Source of the DNA: Phialophora verrucosa
Lineage: Eukaryota; Ascomycota; Eurotiomycetes; Chaetothyriales; Herpotrichiellaceae
DNA: 64,000 nt
Direction of reading: 5' to 3'
Assembly: GCA_002099365.1 (NCBI GenBank)
Contig: MSED01000006.1
Span: 682,001 to 746,000, forward strand
The notes under the pieces are model-generated. The model was not told where the DNA came from and made no database searches. It saw only the letters and a program-made list of their open reading frames with translations. Both the position numbers and the translations under genes were made by a program. Every line of letters starts with the position of its first letter. Within the stretch, counting starts at the first letter, position 1. Shown here in pieces: positions 22,072-33,067 of this stretch.

Positions 22072-23382
22072 ATGGCCAACCCCTCGCACACCTCTCCCGA
22101 GGCCGAAAAGAAGCCAGTTCATACCATCATACTCGACGCGTCGCCTCTCCTGCTCAACACCCCTTCCATCTCCACCCTTCTGGCTAATGGGCATGTACTC
22201 CTGACGACTCCGTCCGTTCTTTCCGAGATCAGAGGCGAAGAGGCCCGAAACAGGATAGAGACACTCTACAAGCCTTTCCTCACAGTCCGTACGCCGAAGC
22301 CCGAGAGTATCAAAGTCGTGAAAGAGTTTGCTAGACGCACAGGTGATGCATCTGTGCTAAGTGCGACGGATTTTGAGGTCCTTGGGTTGGCATATGAGCT
22401 TGAGTGTGAAAGGAATGGAGGGGATTGGCGACTAAGAAGCGCCCCTGGGCAGAAGAGAGTCAATGGAAAACCGCCGCAGAAGGACGAAGAGACTGGCGAA
22501 CAACAGGGGGATGGCATTGCTGGTGACGGGGAGACTGCTCAAGGTGTAGCGGAGGCACAGGTTGACGGCATCGCGGAGCAAGTAGAGACGCTCAATCTGG
22601 ACGATGCACAAGCCAGGGAGGAGCAGGCAGGGAAAGTGGCTGAGAGCACCACAGAACCAAGCGCATCGCAGACGGACAAAGCCCAGGAAGCATTAACTAT
22701 CGGTACTCCAGATGAAGCCTCAGATTCGGACGAAGGCTGGATAACCCCGTCGAACATCAAACGTCGACAAGCAAAAGATGAATCAGCCTCGAGCAAGTCC
22801 TCCCAATCATCACCAAAACCCCTCCAAGTTGCGACCATGACCGGCGATTTTGCAATGCAGAATGTCCTGCTCCAGATGAACCTGAATCTTCTTTCTACAA
22901 AGACTTGTCAACGAATCTCTCAGATCAAGCAATTCATCCTCCGATGTCACGCCTGTTTCTCCACTACTAAGCAAATGGATAGACAGTTCTGCACACGATG
23001 CGGAAAACCCACGCTCACACGAGTGAGTTGTACGACGAATGATAAGGGTGAGGTCAAGCTCCACCTGAAGAAAAACATGCAATGGAACAATAAAGGGAAT
23101 GTCTACTCAATCCCTAAACCCACAAGCGGCACAGCGAATCAGAAATGGCAAGGGCCACGGCACGGTGGAGGTGGGAAAGGTGGCTGGGGCAACGACTTGA
23201 TTCTGGCAGAGGACCAAAAGGAGTATGTTAGGGAAGTCAAGAGCAAAGAGAGAGAGGGAAGGCGGATAAAAGACTTGATGGATGAAGACTTTCTGCCTGG
23301 GATTCTGTCCGGCGAGAGGGCGGGAGGAGGAGGGAAGGTGAGAGTTGGAGCAGGGCGGGCGGTCAACTCGAGGAAGAGATAA
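22072..23382 (+). CDS. NOB1: 20S pre-rRNA D-site endonuclease Nob1
   Basis: Intronless, 436 residues. The N-terminal PIN domain begins HTIILDASPLLL, with the catalytic Asp, continues through LTTPSVLSEIRGEEA, and has a further acidic site at SATDFEVLGLAYEL. A variable acidic linker (about 130-245) follows. The C-terminal zinc ribbon has CHACF and FCTRCGKPTLTRVSC, then the Nob1 region with WNNKGNVYSIPKP and a Gly-rich stretch. Nob1 cleaves 20S pre-rRNA to mature 18S rRNA in cytoplasmic pre-40S particles. Length and order are normal for the fungal family. The start is the only ATG before the PIN domain in this frame. Confidence 0.95.
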   Translation: MANPSHTSPEAEKKPVHTIILDASPLLLNTPSISTLLANGHVLLTTPSVLSEIRGEEARNRIETLYKPFLTVRTPKPESIKVVKEFARRTGDASVLSATDFEVLGLAYELECERNGGDWRLRSAPGQKRVNGKPPQKDEETGEQQGDGIAGDGETAQGVAEAQVDGIAEQVETLNLDDAQAREEQAGKVAESTTEPSASQTDKAQEALTIGTPDEASDSDEGWITPSNIKRRQAKDESASSKSSQSSPKPLQVATMTGDFAMQNVLLQMNLNLLSTKTCQRISQIKQFILRCHACFSTTKQMDRQFCTRCGKPTLTRVSCTTNDKGEVKLHLKKNMQWNNKGNVYSIPKPTSGTANQKWQGPRHGGGGKGGWGNDLILAEDQKEYVREVKSKEREGRRIKDLMDEDFLPGILSGERAGGGGKVRVGAGRAVNSRKR

Positions 23383-24479
23383 ACAAGAGGTTAAATGAAA
23401 TGGTTGGTCGACCATGAATGAATTGATGGCACGCTCAAGAATGCCATCCTCGAGTATCTCTGGGTATCCTGTTCCCCTGATCTGCAAGCACTGTAACCGT
23501 AACGCCCTTATGCACTCGCGAGGGAGACTCGCTCATTTCTTCTCATCTTCTGGTAGGTGTGTCAGTCGCATGCGAGAGGAGTCGTACGGAGGAGGGGGAG
23601 CATACTCTGCTGCGTGAGAAGGAGGCCGTATCGCTTCTTTAGGGTCACTCGATGCCTGCGGCTGATGTCAGAGCTTTCTCAAGAGTACATTAGATCGTAT
23701 GCTTCCTCACCTCGAATACTTGTCGTCGGGAGAAAACCTCGCAGGATGTGCAGACTTTGTGACGGTACCATCAAGGACTTTCTTCAGGGTGTATATTCTC
23801 GTGCCCGTCACCGGGTCTTCTGTGTACATCAGATGCATTTTTGGGCGTTTTCGTCTCCGTTTGAATCTTCACTGCAAGGTGTGCTGTAATTTGCGACGTT
23901 TTCCGGCGATTGATCTCAAATTGCTCAGACGTGGTTGGAGAAAGCAAATTTGACAAGAAAAGCGCGATCCCAAAATTTCCTTTGTCGATGAAAATTGCGG
24001 GGAGCAAAAGCAGAGGTCGGTCAAACCTATTGCAGTTTCGGGTCACTCCACTGACTGCACACTCACTCATCAAACCCGACCGCGACACAGACTATTTGAC
24101 TACAAGACTTCCTGTTCCGACACGCGGAATCTCGCCTGCTACAGCGAAAACAGCTTTTCAGGCTGCCAACACACTCGGATGGGCGCTTCCACCTCACTTT
24201 GAGACCAGCGTCACTCTTCTCTCGCTCGACGGCGATCCGGATGTAATTGTGAGTATGCTGCCCAACCCGGTGAATCATGCAACACGAATTTCCCTTCTGT
24301 CCGGTGATGACCATTTTCGTAGCCTAGAAGGTAGCACTTTGATTTCAGCTACTCTTCTGTGTGGGCTTCTTGTATTAGACTACAACGGTATCTGAGTGAC
24401 GCATTGCAACGAATTCTTTTTGGCTCAACGTGGAAGCATGTGAAAATTCTACGAAGCTGACCACGATCAGATACACAGC
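23383..24479. other. Intergenic gap
   Basis: No supported gene. A 161-codon frame at 23910-24395 has no recognisable domain or splice support. Confidence 0.45.
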
Positions 24480-26141
24480 ATGGCATCGGCTTCCGAGCAC
24501 CTTGCACCTGCTGATGTCTCGACACCGAAGCCAACCAGTACAAAGTCTCAACGACGGCCAAAGAGACCTAATTACAACTACATCCACCGGCACCTTCTCC
24601 CAGTCGAAGTTTATCCTTTGCCGGTCCTCATCCCCCACAATCCGCTTTCGCTGGTCGCAATCGCCCTCTCATACCTTGCTCAAGTCCTTGCCCCGCCACG
24701 TCGACCAACGTACAATGGCTATTTCTCATCAGCAACATCATCCATACACGTAACCAACCCCGAGACAATCCGCAAACTTTGGGAAATGGGATTCTTCGGT
24801 AGGGGCAGTCTCAGTCGGAGTGAGCCAAATTGGTTGGAGAACAGGAAGAAGAAGGGCAAGACGGCTGAAGAGAATACCGCGTCGCGACGAGAGCAGCGCA
24901 GGCAGCTGAAGCAGGAACGGGCGAGAAAAGAGCAGGAAGAGATTGATCAGAAACTCTCCGAGGAATTGAAGCAGCGTTATACTGCCCACGAACACATAGA
25001 CGGCACCAACGAACGAGTACCGGCGAATGAATTTGGGCAGGATGATCGCCCGAATGACCACACCAATCGGACACCCGATAAGCAAATGACATTGAATGAA
25101 CATCCTCAAACAGCTGTTTTGAATGACCACATCAACGGTTTTACCAGCTTAGACGTTCTCAAGAGCAATGTGCAGAACATAAGCAATATTGATGGCGTGC
25201 TTGAGTCTGCTAGTGGAACCGCGACTCCAACGCCTGCAGATGAAAAAGAGAATGGGTCAATAGACGGGTTCGAAGAGTGGAAGAAAGCATTCGAGACGAA
25301 TGGCCTGCCGACACCTCCGCCAACCTCGACGTGTTCAGAAGCAAGTCTTGCAGACGCTCGACCTGTGGAACGCTTACGAAGAACCAAAACGGTTCACTTC
25401 TCCCCAACTGTCGAGGCCAGAGAATTCGATCTGACCTCTCCGGTAATATCGCCTATCAAGTCCCCCGGCACATCACCTCTGGAAGCAGCAAAACCGGTAA
25501 CAGAAACCCCTGTCGTGCAAGAAAATCAAGAGCACCTGAGCATATCCCTTGAAGAAGCATTTTTCCTCTCTTACGGCTTGGGTGTGTTGGACGTATATTG
25601 CGACGACAGCCCCACCGTCCTGCCACCAACGTCACTTCTTTCGCTATTCCGGAGACACTCATATCATCCCCCACGGTCACTCTCTCTACCGGCTGAGCCA
25701 GACGACCCTTTCATGATCTCATACGCTGTGTACCACCACTACCGCTCCCTGGGTTGGGTTGTACGCTCCGGGGTGAAGTTCTCCACCGATTACCTTTTAT
25801 ACAACCGTGGACCCGCTTTTTCTCACGCCGAATTTGCAGTCGTCATCATCCCATCATATACACATCCGCATTGGACAGAATCAACGACAACCGAACAGAG
25901 AAAGGCCATCGAAAGAAAAACGAGCAAGAAGAATTGGTGGTGGCTGCATGGCGTGAATCGTGTACAGGCACAGGTACATAAACAGCTAGTGCTCTGTTAC
26001 GTCGATGTTCCGCCTCCGCCCCAATGTGAGGAAGATGCAATGGCCAAGGCCAAGGATGTTGACATCGGCATGTTGCTTTCAAATTACAAAATCAGGGATG
26101 TCAATGTCAGGAGGTGGACTCCAAATAGGAGCAGGGATTGA
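24480..26141 (+). CDS. SEN2: tRNA-splicing endonuclease subunit Sen2
   Basis: Intronless, 553 residues. The N-terminal part (RPNYNYIHRHLLPVEV, then ETIRKLWEMGFFGRGSLSR) is characteristic of fungal Sen2. A charged coiled-coil-like stretch (about 120-165) and a variable linker follow. The C-terminal endonuclease domain has the catalytic triad in place: Tyr in KFSTDYLLYNRGP, His in FSHAEFAVVI and Lys in VHKQLVLCYV. Sen2 is the catalytic subunit that cuts the 5' splice site of intron-containing pre-tRNAs in the heterotetrameric SEN complex. Its position one gene from NOB1 brings two RNA-maturation enzymes together but does not indicate co-regulation. Confidence 0.94.
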   Translation: MASASEHLAPADVSTPKPTSTKSQRRPKRPNYNYIHRHLLPVEVYPLPVLIPHNPLSLVAIALSYLAQVLAPPRRPTYNGYFSSATSSIHVTNPETIRKLWEMGFFGRGSLSRSEPNWLENRKKKGKTAEENTASRREQRRQLKQERARKEQEEIDQKLSEELKQRYTAHEHIDGTNERVPANEFGQDDRPNDHTNRTPDKQMTLNEHPQTAVLNDHINGFTSLDVLKSNVQNISNIDGVLESASGTATPTPADEKENGSIDGFEEWKKAFETNGLPTPPPTSTCSEASLADARPVERLRRTKTVHFSPTVEAREFDLTSPVISPIKSPGTSPLEAAKPVTETPVVQENQEHLSISLEEAFFLSYGLGVLDVYCDDSPTVLPPTSLLSLFRRHSYHPPRSLSLPAEPDDPFMISYAVYHHYRSLGWVVRSGVKFSTDYLLYNRGPAFSHAEFAVVIIPSYTHPHWTESTTTEQRKAIERKTSKKNWWWLHGVNRVQAQVHKQLVLCYVDVPPPPQCEEDAMAKAKDVDIGMLLSNYKIRDVNVRRWTPNRSRD

Positions 26142-27389
26142 GAAAAAGTCTCTTTACCCTTAATGACGAAATCTTGATGGATGGATGTGTCACACTTTTG
26201 CCAGAGCACATACATACGACCTTCAATAGATACCCAGAATTTTCATGCCTCTCAACGTGAAGGCAGTGATTATTGAATTGTGAAATGTAGCAGACTTTCC
26301 ATCGGATCGACGATCTGAAATACTGAGACGCAGAGGGTGGCCTTGGGGGTGGGTCCAGGAGAACATTCGGCCTGTGCTGTTAAACTCAACCTTGGAAGCG
26401 AACAATGAAGCCTCATCTACCCGTGGAACTGGTCTTCGCTTATCTTGTGTGGATCGAGAGACCACCTTCCACGCCTTCGTACTGTCTACAGTGACCCGCT
26501 GTCGAGAGAAATGGTTTGTTTTCGGATCGTCGCCTCGGCAACACTGATTTCTTTGAACCCAGGACTGACTCGACCTCAACTTCGCACAGCTGCCTATCTA
26601 AGATAAGTTGACGAGATGGCCAAGCCCACATTCAAAGCGACCCCGATGGTCAACCTAACGGCTTGGATGCCTAGGAATAATTGTTGGCGTTGACATTGTC
26701 GATGCTTCGAGAGGCGATGTTTTCGGCGCTTCTAAGGGGCGCGCACAGTCCGTCTGGCTAGTGATGGAAATCATGTCAAGAAGGAAGACGAAACTACCGC
26801 ACGAGAGGGGAATGTTGACCAACAAGCGCAGGGCTTCGGCTTGATAATCCGTGGATGAGAGTGAGTGAGCATTCCGAATGAGTTGGATGGGTCGATTGAC
26901 TCGTGTGCGACAGCATCGACGGTCACCTGGTCATACCAGCAATGCATCGCCTCCACCTCCCGCTCCGAGAATGCTTCAACATTATCGCTTATATCGTCCT
27001 TCTTGTCCAACTACGGAGCACATACATGTAAGGGGTCAAGTTGAGGTGGACACCAAGCTCGCATGGAATCGCAGCCTCGTTCGACTTGCCCAGACTTCCG
27101 ACCATTGGTTTTATCCGCGTGGTTTGGTTTTCAACCACCACCTTGGTTGCAAACCACAACACCTGTCTATCTCAGACTTCGACCACAACATCTCATTCCC
27201 AAACGGAACTCGGTCTGCGGCACAGTGCATGCACCTACGAGAAATCGACACGTCACTTGTCATGAAAACCCGTTCGATGGCATCTTCACGTCCACCACGA
27301 CAAGACGCAACACAACCATACTCGGTACCATATCTCAGTCTCAGATCGCCCGAACCCGCTGACGACCGACTGCTCCGTCGCATCCGAAA
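26142..27389. other. Intergenic gap
   Basis: Open frames at 26878-27411 (+) and 26223-26579 (-) lack known domains, and their composition looks like non-coding DNA. The last part is the upstream region of the small gene starting at 27390. Confidence 0.4.
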
Positions 27390-27745
27390 ATGTCCATGTG
27401 GATCAAGCTAGGCTTAAATGCTCGGGAGATGCGCAAGGCACGACAAGAAGCTGGACGGTTTCTCGGCCCAACTCCGCCAATTTGGGACGAATTGGGAACC
27501 GACATCCAGGAACGAACAGTCGAAAGCTACATCCAATACCTCCGGCAGAGCCAGAACAACACGATTGCCGACAAGCTGAGTCTCGACAAGGAGGCTATCT
27601 TCGAGCTTCTGAGGACACGGACCAAGACGCTTCGTCGTAAGTGACGTGATAGTCTCCAGCAGTCCCGTGCCATGCATGTCATGCTAACTCAATTGTCGTG
27701 AAAATAGACTCCGGGAAGGCCAAATCGCCTTCTGCGAGCTCCTGA
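27390..27745 (+). CDS. Small spliced protein of unknown function
   Basis: From ATG 27390 the first exon runs to 27636. A 71-nt intron (27637-27707) has textbook signals: donor GTAAGT, branch GCTAAC, acceptor ATAG. The second exon ends at TGA 27743-27745, giving 94 residues. The protein is basic and probably helical (REMRKARQEAGRF, then IFELLRTRTKTLRH), with a charged central part containing QERTVESYIQYLR. No signal peptide or membrane segment. I do not recognise the family. The intron quality is the main reason for calling it real. An alternative is that the visible frame is the last part of a longer gene with upstream exons I could not place. Confidence 0.5.
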
Positions 27746-30149
27746 CGGCGTTGTGGTGAAAGGCCGGCCCGTAAAATTGTGACACCACCGAGCGAGCGAG
27801 CGAGGCTGGAGGTTGACATGTGTGTGGATGTCGGCGGACGAGGCTGGCCGGGGGTTGTCTCATTGTCTTTGCAATTTCTCGCGGCTGCTTCGGTATTGCA
27901 TTCCGGGTTTAGCAACTGTTCGTGTTTGAGGTATTTTGTCCCTCCTTCAGGTGTTCCTGGAACAAAACAAAAGCAAAAAAGATGGAAAAGAAAAGAAAGA
28001 GAAGAGAAGAGAAGAGAAGAGAAGAGAAGAGAAGAGAAGAGAAGAGAAGAGAAGAAAATATACAGTCCGGCACACTTCTCTCGAACTACTCCCATGCCAA
28101 GGAGTCTGCCAGGGTGCCCAGCAGTCCGACGAGCGATTCTGCCTAGAGTATATTCGTCAGTCCGCAATCAGCGATCAACCATCAGCAGATCTCGACTGTT
28201 CCTTGGGCTTGTATTCTCGAAGTCTCGGGACGGAAATACACCCGTGTGCTGGACCTCCCTACCAAACGAATTCCTTCGGAACCTCGTGCCAAAGCCAACG
28301 AGGGGCACGAATACGTGTATGCGTGTGGAGTTTCTTGTCTCCAGGCCTTGCAGATCAGATTTCCACAACCCGACCCCTGCACGAAGAGAAAACAGGCCTT
28401 GTCATGGACTCGCACCAGGTATATTCTCACCTGGCTCAGCTCGCCACAAAACTCCTAGATGCCCGCATCACAAGAGGGTTGGATCTAAGGAGAGGTGCCA
28501 CCGGGCGTCTGAACCTCTCGGTGCAATCAAAGTGGTCATCGTTGATATGTATGCCTTCAGTTCGAACGGACAGGAGCGCAAGGAACAGCGCTCCCAGAAC
28601 CGACACACTGAATCCACATTGCTCCGAAGCAGCTGCATACCAAGAATATGGATCCCTGAGACTTTTCCGGTCCACTACACGAGCAAGGCCCACGAGCTCT
28701 GCGACCAAAGGCAGATCCACGCACGATCAGGGTTCCTTGGTCCCATCGCCGTTAATACCTCCTAGGCATGCCTCCCGAACAGCCCCACGGGGAAAGGTCA
28801 AAGCTGGAGAGCCAACCTTTTGTTACGAGAGGAATACCACGGGAGAGACTCCCCTTCCCCACATTCGGTAACAGGGCTGAGAGTCAAGGCTGCTTGCTTG
28901 CTGGACCCCGTCGTCATATCATGAGAAATCGAGGTTAACGAATTTTCGGTTTTGAATTTTTTTTCTTTCCCCTTAATCTTATTTTTGTTTGGGCGGCAGG
29001 CAAACAGAATGCCCTGACGGCTGGTATCGGATATCAGCGGTCGGACCACACCACCCCCTCCCAGCGCGCACAAGTTCTTGACGAGACAACAATTACAAAG
29101 TACCTTATGACTTTTTTTCCGTAGCAAAGAATCATGATCACGCATTTCTTACACAAACACGCGAGTGCGGAGCAGCTCTTGACAAGTAAAATAAAATATA
29201 TTGTATCGCGTATATTGCGCATGTGCAGTGCACAGCTGCAGTAATTACTTAGGTGTAGGGTATGGTGGTGCCCGAAGTGTCCTCGCCGCGATCGATGCAA
29301 GGGCGAACCGTGTGCGTGTACATGTTCATGTGCATGCTCATGTTCTTGTCCATGTGGCGTGGAGTGGAAAGGCGCAGTATTATCCCAGCATATTTCGCCC
29401 CCGTCCAGAGCAGTGCAGTCCAGTGCAGCGCAGCGCAAAGTGTCGTGTTATGTTATGTTTGTAGTAGGGCGTAGCGCCGAGAAGGGGGCGTGATGATGAT
29501 GCCCTGCCTGTTTTCCCCGCTTCGCGCCGTTCGGTATCCTACGGAGGACGGAGAACGGGCGTCAGATAAGTGACACTGGGCATTGGCTGTGTGGACATGG
29601 TCACCGTTGTACCGAGTTCTCGTAGGTATTCCGATCCCAACGTTCCAGGTCCAGGTGCAATTCCATGTCTTGTAGGGCGTGCGCACATAGTATTACTTCG
29701 CGTGTATGTGCGAGGGGTGGAAGAAAAGTTTTGCTTTCCCTTTCCCTTTTTTTTTATTTTTATCTGGCCTCCCTGGGAAGTGTCTAGTGTCTAGCGTCTA
29801 GCTTCTCTCTTATCTCGCCGTCTTGGATGGATGATAAATGGTTGGCTTGAGGACGTATGAACGAATCTTGGTCTCCAATACTTCATACAGACTCCGTGCA
29901 TCCATCCGTAGATTTCGGATAGGGTGTTTCTTATTACCTCCGTTTCGTCACCAAGTCCAGCGGGTTGCCTGCTCGTAATCTTGATCTCCGAGCGCGCTGG
30001 CGGCTGAGATATTGGCAACGTACACTCGCACGCACGCACGCTTAGGAAGGACGATCTTCGAAACACTCACGAGCCGTGCACATTTAGATATCAGGGCACT
30101 GCAGAACAGGGCGAAGATTTGTGCGACGGAAAAAGGGGAAGCGGTGACG
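27746..30149. other. Long gap with microsatellite
   Basis: This 2.4-kb stretch has no supported gene. Two overlapping frames stay open for over 300 codons (27779-28765 and 27936-28871), but both run through the simple repeat and neither shows a domain. Further right there are A/T-rich tracts (28950-29010) and a degenerate CATGT-rich patch (29315-29355). The end contains the promoter and leader of the acetyltransferase gene. Confidence 0.4.
28001..28055. repeat. GAAGA pentanucleotide microsatellite
   Basis: Eleven perfect copies of GAAGA in tandem, flanked by A/G-rich degenerate units from about 27980. Purine on the plus strand only. It is likely length-polymorphic. Confidence 0.97.
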
Positions 30150-30920
30150 ATGCTCGTCCAGCAACAACATCCGGTACCTCTCCCATCATCGCCGGTTCCG
30201 GCCCCGGAATTTCCCTACAATGCGCACTTGTCCTCGCCATCAAGAGCCCAGATCAGAATCCAGGTTTCCAACCCACGGACAAATCTGCCCAATGCTCCGA
30301 AGGAGCCGAATCCTTCCTTCACAGTTCGACCGGCGACGGTGAGGGACGCGCCGGCAATCGCACACCTTGGGGCGACAGTCTTCTCCGCCACTTTCGGCTT
30401 CTCGATTCCTCCGCACGATTTGAAGGCTTTCTTGCAGGAGGCATACACGGTCGAAGCGATCGAGGAGGATATTCGTTGTCCGACGAAGCATGTCTTTGTA
30501 GCTTGCGCGAGAGCCAAGTCGACCAACTCAAGCGACGTATCCGCCACTTCGAGCGACAAGGACAGTGAGGACGGTGCCAAGGATGTTGAATTCGAAGAAG
30601 AAGACGAAGTCATCGGCTTCACACAACTCACAGAAGGGACCACCGAACCGTGCATCTCTCATCTCCGGACATGCGTGGAACTCCAGCGCTTATACGTCTC
30701 GACAGCACACCACGGTCTGGGAGTGGGGAAAGCTCTGGCACGCGAGCTTGAATCGCTGGCCCGCAGCCTAGGGTACAAGTCATTGTGGTTGGGTGTTTGG
30801 GAGGGAAATTTCAAGGCCCAGAGGGTATATGAGGGGCTGGGGTTTACAAAGGTCGGGGACCATGAGTTCAAGATGGGAAAGTGTATTCAGATGGATTGGA
30901 TCATGTGTAAGGAATTGTGA
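30150..30920 (+). CDS. GNAT-family N-acetyltransferase
   Basis: 256 residues from ATG 30150; the same frame is open upstream but without an earlier ATG. A Pro-rich leader of about 60 residues precedes the GNAT fold, which starts at SFTVRPATVRDAPAIAHLG. The acetyl-CoA binding loop follows beta-strand 4 (ELQRLYVSTAHHGLGVGKALA, split here as LQRLYV and HHGLGVGKALA). The last strand WLGVWEGNFKAQRVYEGLGF is typical of diamine/polyamine-acetyltransferase-like GNATs. An acidic loop (SDKDSEDGAKDVEFEEEDE) is inserted in the middle. The substrate may be a polyamine or an N-terminal amine; the sequence does not decide. No intron. Confidence 0.87.
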   Translation: MLVQQQHPVPLPSSPVPAPEFPYNAHLSSPSRAQIRIQVSNPRTNLPNAPKEPNPSFTVRPATVRDAPAIAHLGATVFSATFGFSIPPHDLKAFLQEAYTVEAIEEDIRCPTKHVFVACARAKSTNSSDVSATSSDKDSEDGAKDVEFEEEDEVIGFTQLTEGTTEPCISHLRTCVELQRLYVSTAHHGLGVGKALARELESLARSLGYKSLWLGVWEGNFKAQRVYEGLGFTKVGDHEFKMGKCIQMDWIMCKEL

Positions 30921-31702
30921 AGGGGTCCTTCTGGACTCTAAACCACTGGTGTTTCGGGAGTTGTTGGTTTGGAAGATCGAGTTGGGGGAGAGCGAGGCAA
31001 CTCGAGGTTTGCGAACATGACATCTGTGCAAGGTTGAGAGCGAGCCCTCTCAAGGGCGACAATCTGCACTCTGCCTTTGCTGCATGTATATATCTTCGAA
31101 ATTCATGGTGAGATGTAACCTTGATATGAAGCCCCCGGAGCCATTGGAGCGGCCCGCGCGGGTGATTAACGACAGGTGAAGGGTCCCTCTGAGACTCCGT
31201 CATCAAGCTAGAATGCTGAGACCACTTCATGAGCAATGGCAATGCGCCGTGAATGTGAGCTGCCAAGCTGGAGTCTGTGGTAGAAAGAAGAAAAGGTTTG
31301 CAAGGAAGCAGAAGAAGAAATTTGAACGGCAGACAAAATGGCAGGGCGCCGTTGCTTGCTCTGCAGTAATTAGATACGGTGGATCATAAAGTGGCTGATA
31401 TGTCACCAGGATGGCAGCGCTACGATCGTAGGTCATGCAGTAAGCGAGAACTTCAAAGATGATCGTCGGGGACGGTTCAAAAGAAACGGTGCGTAGTATT
31501 TTCTCCATACAGCTGTTCTCCGTATGGGGGCCCTCGTTTGATAGAAGGTCGATCTCTACAGGACAGCTAAGGTGTGACGTTGCCGCATAAAGTATCGTGT
31601 CTCGTAGCCTCGTAATCAGATGGTTAGGTGAAACTTTCCAACCACGCCGGCATGATCATATCCTGGCCAGTTCCTCCTATTTGCAGCACATTGTGTGGCA
31701 TC
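30921..31702. other. Convergent intergenic gap
   Basis: No gene seen between the 3' ends of the acetyltransferase and the AT-hook protein. Confidence 0.5.
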
Positions 31703-33067
31703 TCAATTGGGACATTTCTTGCAGAACCACATGTACCGGCCTTCCGCTCCTGGCACATCGTGTAGTTTCTCATCAAGCAACTCTTCCATGATCACTCTGT
31801 GCAGCGTCTGCTCGGCCTCCTGGTATTCGACGCCAGTCTCACAGGTCCTGAACAAGCATACTTCATTCACATCCACAATCCGGCTTGCTCCTGCTTCGGG
31901 AGCAGAAATGGTATACTCTGCCTCCTCAACAAGACACAGTCCTTGAAACGGCGACCCCTTCCGCAAGGCTTTGAATGCCACTTTCGCAGCTGCCTCTTTA
32001 ACCATCTTGGCCTTCTTGTACATCGCTCTGACATCGGCTGTCACACTGTGGTCGTGGAGGTACATCTGTAGAGTGAACAGGTTCATGGTGGCTGGTCGGC
32101 TGACTTCGAAGCGAATGGTGATGGTGCGAAGGCCGAGGAAAGCCGGGGATTGAAGGACCATGCTGTGCAAGGACGAAGCTAGCTCCTGACTGCTAATGTC
32201 GCAGTCTTTCGCGGAGCCTTTTCTGACAATTGAGATGTGCTTGATTCTTCGTGCAGTGGCTGGTCGAAGGCCTTGGATGCCATTGGGCAAGAAGAAATCT
32301 GTCGCATTCTGGGCCACGAAGTTGTTCTCGCCGTAGAGGATTGGCCTGCATTCGTTGTAGACCAGAGGGTGCGCGAAGAGGATGTTGGCTTGCAATTCGG
32401 GATTCAGCTCGCTGAAAGTGTCGCTGGACTGTTGATTTGGGAAAGTGATTGTTTGGGAGGACGGAACAAGAAGATACCTGTAGATGAGCTTCCGGACATC
32501 GATCGGCGCTTGGAGGAAGTCGATCTCAAGTAGAGGACCTCTTTCGCTGTTCGGAGAGGCGTTTGGAGGTCGGTCGTAAAGGCTGTCGTCATCTAGAAGT
32601 CGCTGTGTCTGTTCCTTCAACCGACACAACTCAGCATTGAAGCGCTCTTCTGTCATCATCTCCAGACCATTGCCAGGAACCGCTCGTCGCTGGTCAGAGG
32701 CGAACAGTATGGGGCTCGGTGGAGGTGTATGATCCTGCCCTTCTCGGTCTTGATCGTCGTCTCTCTTCCTCTTGTTTGGCAACTGAGCAGGGGCAGTGTC
32801 CTTGCGTGAAGGTGTCTTGCTTTTGTCGTCGTGATATCCATGATAAGGACAGAGCGAATCGCCGACATTGACGCCAGTTTTGTGGGTACACAAGCATTTC
32901 TTGCTGGGGTTGTATTGGAGGGTCATCCACGGTTCAGGGAGTGTGTTAGACTCGTATGTGACAAGACCAGGGAGTGGAGGACGTCCGTCCTTGCGAGGCC
33001 TGCCTCGAGGTCTCTTTGGGACAATCGAGGTCGACATAATGGAGGGACGGGGTAGATTCTCTTGCAT
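31703..33067 (-). CDS. AT-hook protein with F-box-like domain
   Basis: About 454 residues from ATG 33067; ATG 33037 is an alternative that leaves the AT-hook intact. PKRPRGRPRKDGRPP near the N-terminus is a classic AT-hook for minor-groove DNA binding. A Cys/His-containing segment (KKCLCTHKT...CPYHGYH) follows and could hold zinc. After a disordered basic stretch, LEIDFLQAPIDVRKLIYRYLLV (seen as FLQAPIDVRKLIYRYLLV) matches the F-box-like start of a large family of fungal unknowns, with HPLVYNECRPILYGENNF after it. A C-terminal CETGVEY...FCKKC segment adds more Cys. Nuclear location is likely from the AT-hook; the function is unknown. Confidence 0.8.
   Translation of the reverse strand: MQENLPRPSIMSTSIVPKRPRGRPRKDGRPPLPGLVTYESNTLPEPWMTLQYNPSKKCLCTHKTGVNVGDSLCPYHGYHDDKSKTPSRKDTAPAQLPNKRKRDDDQDREGQDHTPPPSPILFASDQRRAVPGNGLEMMTEERFNAELCRLKEQTQRLLDDDSLYDRPPNASPNSERGPLLEIDFLQAPIDVRKLIYRYLLVPSSQTITFPNQQSSDTFSELNPELQANILFAHPLVYNECRPILYGENNFVAQNATDFFLPNGIQGLRPATARRIKHISIVRKGSAKDCDISSQELASSLHSMVLQSPAFLGLRTITIRFEVSRPATMNLFTLQMYLHDHSVTADVRAMYKKAKMVKEAAAKVAFKALRKGSPFQGLCLVEEAEYTISAPEAGASRIVDVNEVCLFRTCETGVEYQEAEQTLHRVIMEELLDEKLHDVPGAEGRYMWFCKKCPN

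Noticed and set aside
26878..27411. 177-codon frame
   Set aside because: Arg/His/Pro-rich with no domain; it overlaps the start of the better supported spliced gene at 27390 in another frame.
27779..28871. Two overlapping open frames of over 300 codons
   Set aside because: Both run through the GAAGA repeat, have no domain, signal or plausible start context, and cannot both be coding; chance openness is more likely.
30012..30149. Longer N-terminus of the acetyltransferase
   Set aside because: It opens with TTG and has no ATG until 30150; no sequence feature supports the extension.
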